The translations under genes and the position numbers were made by a program. The notes beneath the pieces are model-generated. The model was not told where the DNA came from and did not search any database. It saw only the letters and a list, made by a program, of their open reading frames with translations. From Spirochaetota bacterium (GTDB lineage: Bacteria > Spirochaetota > Spirochaetia > DTKZ01): DNA of 64,000 bases. The stretch covers positions 1 to 64,000 of the forward strand of contig JAOABU010000037.1 of NCBI GenBank assembly GCA_026418195.1. Direction: 5' to 3'. This document shows, piece by piece, positions 46,960 to 54,372 of the stretch (position 1 is the first letter of the stretch; each line of letters opens with the position of its first letter).

Positions 46960-47511
46960 ATGAATAATAACGAAATTGTACCGGGATTTGACGAAGAAAA
47001 AGACGAAAGCCTCAAGATCCGGCTCCAAAAGGTTGACACAATCGATGGTTGTCTGATCCTCTATCTAACCGGCTACATCGATACCTACAATTCGAACTTC
47101 TTTCAAAAACGAGTAAATAGAGCCATCGAATCTGGATTTATCCGCCTCATCTTCCATTGTGGGGGCCTGAACTATGTTTCCAGTACAGGAATCGGTTCCT
47201 TTACGGCATTTCTCAAGGCTGTAAAACCCCGGGGTGGAGACCTGGTGCTCTTAGAAATTCAACCGAAAGTATATGAAGTGTTTCAACTCCTCGGATTCTC
47301 CCAATTCTTTAACATCAAAGACAATCTTGACGAAGCAGTAGAATTCTTTGCAAAGGGAGGACAAAAGGTTGAATCTGAAATTTTCCCCAAGATCTTCAAA
47401 TGTCCCATTTGTGGAAAGAAATTGAAGGCCACGAAGCCGGGACGATTCCGCTGCTCCGAATGTAAGACCATTCTTGCCATTGATAGTAACGGTCAGGTGT
47501 TCCTAGGATAA
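46960..47511 (+). CDS. STAS-domain protein with C-terminal zinc ribbon
   Basis: ILYLTGYIDTYNSNFFQKRV...GGLNYVSSTGIGSFTAFLKAVKPRGGDLVLL; C-term CPICGKKLKATKPGRFRCSECKTIL. ATG 46960 follows the promoter. Confidence 0.85.
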   Translation: MNNNEIVPGFDEEKDESLKIRLQKVDTIDGCLILYLTGYIDTYNSNFFQKRVNRAIESGFIRLIFHCGGLNYVSSTGIGSFTAFLKAVKPRGGDLVLLEIQPKVYEVFQLLGFSQFFNIKDNLDEAVEFFAKGGQKVESEIFPKIFKCPICGKKLKATKPGRFRCSECKTILAIDSNGQVFLG

Positions 47512-47517
47512 TCTGTC

Positions 47518-48207
47518 ATGGGACTATTCCAGCGTTTCCGAAGAGTCCTTTCTGCCCAACTGAACCACCTTCTTTCAAAGGCCGAACAACCAGAAAAAAT
47601 GTTGAACCAACTGGTTCTAGACATGAACAGGCAGCTGATGGAGGTAAAAAAGAGTGTTGCAGCGGCCATTGCAGACGAAAAGAGGTTGGAACGGCAGTTG
47701 ATTACGTATATCGAACAAGCAAACGAATGGGAACGGAAAGCCATTCTAGCCGTTCGGGAACAACGGGATGATCTAGCCAAGGAAGCCCTATTAAGAAAGC
47801 AAGAAATCGAGGGATTGATCCTACAGCAGAAAAACCTACTCGTTTCTCAACATGAGGCAGTAGAAAAACTGAAACTTTCTCTCCGGGATCTGCAAAAGAA
47901 GGTGGAGGAAGCCCAGAGACGAAAGAACATTCTCATCGCCCGGGCCAAACGGGCAGAGACGGCAAAACGGATGCAGGAAACGATGGGAGCTATCAGTGAT
48001 ACCTCCTCCTTCGAAGCCTTTGAGCGGATGGCTGCCAAGGTTGACCAGATTGAAGCGGAAGTAGAAGCTCTGAGCGAATTAGAAACCAGTTTCTCCGATT
48101 CTAGGCTGGAAAACCAATTCAGACAGTTGGAACAATCCTCTCAACAGGATACGGCAGACAAACTATTGGCAGATTTAAAACGCAAACTCCTTGAAGAAAA
48201 ATCCTGA
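47518..48207 (+). CDS. PspA/IM30-family protein
   Basis: MGLFQRFRRVLSAQLNHLLSKAEQPEKMLNQLVLDMNRQLMEVKKSVAAAIADEKRLERQL and long coiled coil. Confidence 0.9.
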   Translation: MGLFQRFRRVLSAQLNHLLSKAEQPEKMLNQLVLDMNRQLMEVKKSVAAAIADEKRLERQLITYIEQANEWERKAILAVREQRDDLAKEALLRKQEIEGLILQQKNLLVSQHEAVEKLKLSLRDLQKKVEEAQRRKNILIARAKRAETAKRMQETMGAISDTSSFEAFERMAAKVDQIEAEVEALSELETSFSDSRLENQFRQLEQSSQQDTADKLLADLKRKLLEEKS

Positions 48208-48859
48208 ACCTTTCTTTCCTACCATTCTCTTTGTGTGTTCCGATCCGTCCAGGCGAGCTCTTATAAAGACTGTTGCATCCACTCGCTTCCCATCCCTTGC
48301 CTGCATTACCCGAGGAACCATCCCCCCGACTTTCAATAACCACGACATACTGGTACTTCCCGCTAGCCTAGCACCATTGGACAAGGATCTCACCAACCAA
48401 TACAGGGTGATCGTCTATGGACCCATCGATCTTATGCCCAAAGCTTTCCTGCAGGGATGTATCGACTATCTAGCAGAGCCTTGGTACCCAGAGGAACTAT
48501 TTTACCGGGCTCTGCGATACCATATGCCCCAACAATTCCGCTTAAAAGGTCTAGAGTACCGAATCCTCCCCGATGGGATCCATGCAAAGGATCGGACGAT
48601 CCCCTTGTCAGGAATTGAAGTCTCATTACTGTTGATGTTGCTCAGAGCAAAAGGATCGATCGTTCCAAGGTCCGTGCTGGAACAAATGATTCCCGGCCCC
48701 TCTTTCGCACCTTCCTCCCGAAGGCTCGATGCTCACATGGCGAGACTAAGAAATAAAATTCGTTGCTGTCTACCCTCCTATAGAAAAGCCTCCCACAAAT
48801 CCGAGGAGAACCTCATCAGATCAGCAAGGGGATTAGGGTACTATCTCATTACAGATTGA
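48191..48859 (+). CDS. OmpR-like winged-helix protein with degenerate receiver
   Basis: C-term ILPDGIHAKDRTIPLSGIEVSLLLMLLRAKGSIVPRSVLEQM...RLDAHMARLRNKI...ARGLGYYLI is a Trans_reg_C pattern; N-term lacks canonical receiver residues. Confidence 0.75.
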   Translation: MKKNPEPFFPTILFVCSDPSRRALIKTVASTRFPSLACITRGTIPPTFNNHDILVLPASLAPLDKDLTNQYRVIVYGPIDLMPKAFLQGCIDYLAEPWYPEELFYRALRYHMPQQFRLKGLEYRILPDGIHAKDRTIPLSGIEVSLLLMLLRAKGSIVPRSVLEQMIPGPSFAPSSRRLDAHMARLRNKIRCCLPSYRKASHKSEENLIRSARGLGYYLITD

Positions 48860-48892
48860 GCAATTACACACGATTACACCATGTGAAAAACT

Positions 48893-48901
48893 TGTGGATA
48901 A
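48893..48901 (-). promoter_or_regulatory. Perfect DnaA-box-like 9-mer (TTATCCACA on minus strand)
   Basis: Plus strand TGTGGATAA. Confidence 0.4.
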
Positions 48902-49041
48902 ACTGTTGGTAGGAAGTATATAAGCTGGGAGTACTGTTTATAGCTGTAGTACTTACTTTTCAGAATCGTTCGAAACAATTAAATTATTGTATAATAAATA
49001 ATTATAAATCATCCTTCTTGACGCTTCATTAGAACCTTAAG

Positions 49042-49058
49042 TTGGCCTAAAAATTGCA
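49042..49058 (+). promoter_or_regulatory. Putative sigma-54 (-24/-12) promoter TTGGCCTAAAAATTGCA
   Basis: GG-N10-GC spacing exact, TTGGC and TTGCA elements, in a non-coding AT-rich gap. Confidence 0.65.
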
Positions 49059-49063
49059 TATTT

Positions 49064-49088
49064 TTTATACACGCCTCTTGTGTATAAA
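49064..49088. repeat. Inverted repeat TTTATACAC-N7-GTGTATAAA
   Basis: Perfect 9-bp arms around the expected sigma-54 transcription start. Confidence 0.7.
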
Positions 49089-49149
49089 TTGTGGATACTT
49101 TTGTGTATTTGACATTGCAAGAGCGACTACACCATGCTACCATTTTAAT

Positions 49150-50040
49150 GTGAATATTGCAGTAAAAACTATTGGGCGGTTTTTCCTTTCTACGTTCTTT
49201 TTCTTTCTGTTACTCAATATTTTTGCAGTTCCGATCTTGATTTCCCAAGCTCCTCAGGAAGGCACTTGGTACTTTTCTAGTCGGCTCATCACATTATGGA
49301 ACACATTTTTCATTACTTCTATCATTCTATCCTTCCTCCGAGTCCACCTGTTCCTCTATCGAAATCCCAAACCTTTAATTGGACAGATCGTACTCCTTTT
49401 CACAGGAATAGTTCTTGTTTACCCTCTGCTTCTAGCACTCCCGCACCTTCGATTGCCTACAATTCCTTCGGCAATGACAACTCGCCGTGCTGTCTCCGCA
49501 AATACGATCTTCTATGCTTCAAAAAAATTCATTTGGATAGGGAACTCCAAGGAAAGTGTTCAAGGACCGATTTTGGTTTACACACCACGCCAAAAGGATC
49601 CCATTAAAATCTATCCCGAGGGGATATTCGATCCAGAACAGAACAGTCTCCATATCCTTCAAACGGGAGAAAATATTCCTTTACATGACAGGATTACGAC
49701 ACTTCGTCCCTACGTACTAAGTAGCTTATGGTCGAACCTTCAACACTTTACTCAGCGTATCACCCCCCAACAGTTCTTCGATCTCCGCGCTATCCTCTTC
49801 ATCGGTACCTTTGTTTGCATGCTTGCCGCTCTTTTTTCCCTCCTATATCTTACCCGCTGGCTACTATTCAACGCCCTACTTGTGCTGGCTATTCCCTTTC
49901 TTATCCAAGCGAGTATTGCCTTTTTAGATGAACTGGGAAAAATTCCTGCATTAGAGTATGTACCAGCCATTCTGCATGGCGGGATTGCTATTCTCTGCTT
50001 TGGGTTCCAACTATTCCTACGACCTTCAAGTAAAAGATGA
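49150..50040 (+). CDS. Hypothetical multi-TM protein with central extracytoplasmic-like domain
   Basis: ORF track start 49054 lies within the putative promoter; GTG 49150 (VNIAVKTIGRFFLS) proposed. TM segments at both ends. Confidence 0.6.
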   Translation: MNIAVKTIGRFFLSTFFFFLLLNIFAVPILISQAPQEGTWYFSSRLITLWNTFFITSIILSFLRVHLFLYRNPKPLIGQIVLLFTGIVLVYPLLLALPHLRLPTIPSAMTTRRAVSANTIFYASKKFIWIGNSKESVQGPILVYTPRQKDPIKIYPEGIFDPEQNSLHILQTGENIPLHDRITTLRPYVLSSLWSNLQHFTQRITPQQFFDLRAILFIGTFVCMLAALFSLLYLTRWLLFNALLVLAIPFLIQASIAFLDELGKIPALEYVPAILHGGIAILCFGFQLFLRPSSKR

Positions 50041-50049
50041 GGAGCCATC

Positions 50050-51768
50050 ATGGATAGGGATATTAGGGTGATCGTACTTACTATTCTTGGTTTCTTAGGA
50101 ATCGGACTCCTCTATGCATTTCTAGCTGCATACTTCTCTGTTCCGGTTCTTCGAGTAGGGAACTACAAGGCCATCTGGATTCTCGGAACAAGTCTAGAAA
50201 CCTTGATCACCCATTTCATCCCCTTGGTTACAGCAGGGATGATCCTTGCAACATCCCTCTGGGTAGAGGGAGAAACTCTCCAATACTCTACCATAGATGC
50301 GTTGCACCAACTGAGAAAACTTTTTTTCCTTTCTCTTGGGGTAGCTATTTTATTTGGAATCCTTCAAGAGGGGGTTTTGCCCTGGGCCACACAGATGAAG
50401 CAAAGTGCCCTTCGAAAAACACAGATCGCTAACGAGTTGAGGGACAAAGCTTTTACTGCAGAACGAACCAAAGAATACTCCAATGCTCGTTTCTACTTGG
50501 AATACTATTTGACCCTGTTTCCTAAAGATGACCAGGTACGGTCTCTACTGGACAAAATACGGGAGAAGGAGCGAGAACAGCAGGTACAGCCAAGTATAAA
50601 GCCCCAGGAACCCATGACTATCCTCAAGTTCAAGGAACTCACGTTCCAGGATCTACAGGAAAAGGCAATCCAGTATTATCAGGAACAGGACTTTGTGGCT
50701 GCTGAGTACTTTTCCCTGATGGCTCTGAAGCTAAAACCCAATCATCCAGAAATGCTTCGGTTACTAGCATCCTCGCAAAACACCCTGAACCGGATCCGTC
50801 TTACTCCCGATCAGGAAGCCCGCCGGTCCCTGTTTCAGGCAAAACAGCAGGGGTACGAGTACCTCAAACAGGGGGACCCTATCTCTGCATACTATCACTT
50901 CCAAGAGCTTTCTAAACGCCACCCAAAAGACAGTGAAATTGCAAAATATCTCCACCAAGCGTATGAAGAGGTGAAGAAGAAGGCCTTCTTTCAGGATGAA
51001 ATTTCTCTAGTAACCGGCGAGCCCCTCGCTAGTGATCTATTGTTCAAGAATTCCTTTCGGAACGGCTTACATGAGTTCCTCTTTTTCAGCAAAATCATAG
51101 CTACAGGACCCAGCTCTTACTATGTCTTCGATATCGAAGGAATCGGCATCGAGGAGTCAGGGAAAGTGGCTTATCGGTTCAAAGCACCTTTCGGGAAATT
51201 TGTAGACAGCACTCTTTTGATGCACTGCTTGAACCGCAAAGATCCGAATCTTTCTTCCAAACCTACCTACATGTATGGGGATCCACCCACCGAACCTTCT
51301 ACGATCCTCCCTATCAAACTAAAACCCCAGGACCTCGTATCATTGGCTCGATTGATCCACTCGCCCATGGAAACTCCCTTCGCCACAGCTATCTCTTTGA
51401 TAGATCTATTTCCAGTAGCTAGTATTGAACCAATGCCCGTAGTTCACTCTCTCCTTATGCGCTTACAGGGACCCTTTATCTGTTTGAATATTTCTGTTTT
51501 GGTATTGATTCTTGGTAGAATGTTACATAGCAAGTACTATACCCGACCTCCTTTAATCACATACCTTTCGATTCCATTCTTACCAGTACTGTTCACTATT
51601 GGTATCTCCCTACTCCAGTATGAACTGTCCATACTCATATCCATCCTCATCGATAAAGTTGAGTTAGGGTTCGTAACAGCTGGGATTGTTCTCTTAGGCT
51701 TCCAGGGAATCTTCCTGCTGGCAATCTTATTCTACGGAGTACAATCCTTTACCCGTGAAACCGCTTGA
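50050..51768 (+). CDS. Membrane protein with TPR-like central region; LptF/LptG-like topology (tentative)
   Basis: N-terminal TMs, central helical repeats (FTAERTKEYSNARFYLEYYLTLFPKDDQVRSLL; YYQEQDFVAAEYFSLMALKLKPNHPEMLRLL; YLKQGDPISAYYHFQELSKRHPKDSEIAKYL), C-terminal TMs. Confidence 0.65.
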   Translation: MDRDIRVIVLTILGFLGIGLLYAFLAAYFSVPVLRVGNYKAIWILGTSLETLITHFIPLVTAGMILATSLWVEGETLQYSTIDALHQLRKLFFLSLGVAILFGILQEGVLPWATQMKQSALRKTQIANELRDKAFTAERTKEYSNARFYLEYYLTLFPKDDQVRSLLDKIREKEREQQVQPSIKPQEPMTILKFKELTFQDLQEKAIQYYQEQDFVAAEYFSLMALKLKPNHPEMLRLLASSQNTLNRIRLTPDQEARRSLFQAKQQGYEYLKQGDPISAYYHFQELSKRHPKDSEIAKYLHQAYEEVKKKAFFQDEISLVTGEPLASDLLFKNSFRNGLHEFLFFSKIIATGPSSYYVFDIEGIGIEESGKVAYRFKAPFGKFVDSTLLMHCLNRKDPNLSSKPTYMYGDPPTEPSTILPIKLKPQDLVSLARLIHSPMETPFATAISLIDLFPVASIEPMPVVHSLLMRLQGPFICLNISVLVLILGRMLHSKYYTRPPLITYLSIPFLPVLFTIGISLLQYELSILISILIDKVELGFVTAGIVLLGFQGIFLLAILFYGVQSFTRETA

Positions 51769-51806
51769 GTTCCGACTAAGTGTTCATCGAACAATTGAAT
51801 TTCACG

Positions 51807-53087
51807 TTACGTGTTTATCCTGCTAATCCGTGCCCCTAAGGCGGACAATCGTTCCGTAAGGTTTTCGTACCCGCGTTCAATTTGATACACGTTATGGATA
51901 ACGCTTTCTCCTTCCGCACAGAGAGCTGCGATTACCATCGCCATTCCGGCTCGAACATCCGGAGAAGTTAGAATGGATCCGTGCAACTTAGCGGGTCCAC
52001 TTACCACTGCCCGGTGAGGATCGCACAGAACGATCTTTGCACCCATATCAATTAGTTTATCCACAAAGAACATTCTCGATTCAAACATCTTTTCGTGAAT
52101 CAACACGGTCCCTTCCACTTGGGTAGCTACCACTAAGGCAATACTAGTGAGATCTGCAGGAAACCCTGGCCAGGGAGCATCATCAACTTTGGGAATAATC
52201 CCTCCCAAATCAGGCACCACTTTTAGTTTTTGGTTGGCCGGGATATGAAGAATCGATCCCTCCTGTTCCCATTCGATCCCTAGTTTGGCAAAGACGATCC
52301 TCATCATCTTTAGATGTCTTGGTTCAGTATTGTGTATCTCCAGCTCACTTCGAGTTACTGCAGCTAACCCAATGAAAGAACCAATCTCCATGTAGTCCGA
52401 TCCAATGGTAAACTCGGTCCCATGGAGTTTCTTCACTCCATGGATTCTCAGGATATTCGATCCGATTCCTTCGATCTGGGCTCCCATAGAGTTCAGCATA
52501 GTACAGAGATCCTGGACATGCGGTTCCGAGGCGGCATTCTCGATAATGGTATCTCCTTCCGCAAGGACAGCTGCCATCACTGCATTTTCCGTTGCAGTGA
52601 CCGAAGCTTCATCGAGAAACACCTCATCCCCTTTCAATCGATCCGCAGAAAGGCGAAACACTGTATCCACCTCCACCTTCGCTCCTAACTCAGTAAGAGC
52701 AAGGAAATGAGTATCCAGTCGCCTTCTCCCGATCACATCTCCTCCCGGTGGAGGGAGAATCACCTTCCCAACTCGAGCCAATAAAGGCCCCGCTACAAGA
52801 ACTGAAGCACGGATCTTTCGGGTGAGTTCCTGGGAAACTTCATACCCCTTGATATCTTGGGTATGTAGTTCCAACGTGTTTTTTTCAATTCGCTTCACTT
52901 GTACACCAAGGGAAGAAAGGATGGAAAGCATTACATTCACGTCTTCAATAGCAGGAACATTCCGTAGACGCACAGGTTCGTCCGTCAACAATGCGGCACT
53001 GATACAGGGAAGAGCAGCATTTTTATTCCCGCTGGCCCGGATAGTCCCTCTTAGGGGGACATTCCCTTCAATGCAGTATTTATACAT
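51807..53087 (-). CDS. murA: UDP-N-acetylglucosamine 1-carboxyvinyltransferase, Asp-type
   Basis: [93 protein letters not shown]. Confidence 0.94.
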   Translation of the reverse strand: MYKYCIEGNVPLRGTIRASGNKNAALPCISAALLTDEPVRLRNVPAIEDVNVMLSILSSLGVQVKRIEKNTLELHTQDIKGYEVSQELTRKIRASVLVAGPLLARVGKVILPPPGGDVIGRRRLDTHFLALTELGAKVEVDTVFRLSADRLKGDEVFLDEASVTATENAVMAAVLAEGDTIIENAASEPHVQDLCTMLNSMGAQIEGIGSNILRIHGVKKLHGTEFTIGSDYMEIGSFIGLAAVTRSELEIHNTEPRHLKMMRIVFAKLGIEWEQEGSILHIPANQKLKVVPDLGGIIPKVDDAPWPGFPADLTSIALVVATQVEGTVLIHEKMFESRMFFVDKLIDMGAKIVLCDPHRAVVSGPAKLHGSILTSPDVRAGMAMVIAALCAEGESVIHNVYQIERGYENLTERLSALGARISRINT

Positions 53088-53140
53088 GTGGGGGAGTGTA
53101 CCGTTCCCCCATGCTCCATGTCAAAGGCTTGAGGATTTAT

Positions 53141-54253
53141 TCATTGAAGAACCAGGTAGAACAATCGGTTTGCGAAGAAATTCTTATACATGGACACCCG
53201 GGTTGATAACAGAAAAGAGTCCCCCTCTACTACCAATCGAAAGGTCAACAAGAAACTCTCAGGGCCATCCTCCCGAAGGTTAAAAGGGTTTTCCAGGATT
53301 TCCGGATAGATTAAATCGATAAACTTTCTCTGTAAGATCTCGATTCCGATACTCTCAGTTTCTGAACCAACCATGGGATACATGGGAGGAGGCGGAACCC
53401 GAAAGATTCTCGGAAGGGCAACCTGAACTCCTGCACCTTTGGCGAAGGAGGCATCCTGCGGTTGCAGAGCATACTGGAAGAAAGCATCCCAGTTCTTCGA
53501 CAGAATCTGTTGTTTGATGGTACTCAAAAAACTTCGCAAGTTACGAAGGATGTTCACACTCCGGAATCGTTTATAGGTAGTTCCATCCCACTGGTACCAG
53601 GAAGCATATGTTTCATACCCCAAACTATCTTCGAATAGATCTTCGAATAGGATGAGGTCCATCACTCCATCCCCATTGATGTCTTTCACGTAGCTTTTCA
53701 CATTATGTTGTTCCTGAAAGGTAAACAACTCAATCCGAGACGATGAAGAAACCAGTACCCAGACCCGCTCCAATCCAACCCTGTTCGGAAAGGTAATTTC
53801 TATTCCAAAGGGGATCCGCGCAGCGTGCCGAATCTCGAATTTTTGGAAAGAACCGAACACCCTTTTGGATCCCAAGTCGATGGTTTTCAAAAGGGATGTG
53901 GAAGTTTGACGACGAAGAAAGATATGTAAAAAATACGGCTGAGCAGCCTTACCATCAAAGACCCTACTGTATTCCGAAAGGGCCTTTAGATCTGTCGTTC
54001 CTAACCCATCTATTTTTTTTGTAGAGAGAAGGAACAGGTCTTCCATTCCATCTCCATCAAGATCGTAGAATAGCACAAGGGGATACCCGTCCCATTGAAG
54101 GGCTTCAAATCCCGGTGGAAGGTTTCGTACTGCATCTTTCACAGCTTGTAACAGAACGCCTGTATAGGGCTGGGAATGAAGAGAAGAAGTATTCACCAGC
54201 AACAAAAGGAGCCCTAAGGCAACTCCGAGAACCCTATGCGTGAACCCGTTCAT
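53141..54253 (-). CDS. Exported protein with FG-GAP/VCBS-like repeats
   Basis: Signal peptide; VLFYDLDGDGMEDLFLLS and KDINGDGVMDLILFEDL. Confidence 0.65.
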   Translation of the reverse strand: MNGFTHRVLGVALGLLLLLVNTSSLHSQPYTGVLLQAVKDAVRNLPPGFEALQWDGYPLVLFYDLDGDGMEDLFLLSTKKIDGLGTTDLKALSEYSRVFDGKAAQPYFLHIFLRRQTSTSLLKTIDLGSKRVFGSFQKFEIRHAARIPFGIEITFPNRVGLERVWVLVSSSSRIELFTFQEQHNVKSYVKDINGDGVMDLILFEDLFEDSLGYETYASWYQWDGTTYKRFRSVNILRNLRSFLSTIKQQILSKNWDAFFQYALQPQDASFAKGAGVQVALPRIFRVPPPPMYPMVGSETESIGIEILQRKFIDLIYPEILENPFNLREDGPESFLLTFRLVVEGDSFLLSTRVSMYKNFFANRLFYLVLQ

Positions 54254-54372
54254 GTCTTTTCCCGCACTATACCGAACCTGTAAAAGAAATTCCAGACGGA
54301 TAAGAACTCTAGTGCAACACAGTGCTCACAAATGGGATAGAATTTTTCCCTGAAATTCGATATAAAAAATCA

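Noticed and set aside
49054-49149. N-terminal extension MHIFYTRLLCINCGYFCVFDIARATTPCYHF of the 49150 gene
   Set aside because: Overlaps the -12 region of the putative sigma-54 promoter and the inverted repeat; unlike a real leader peptide.
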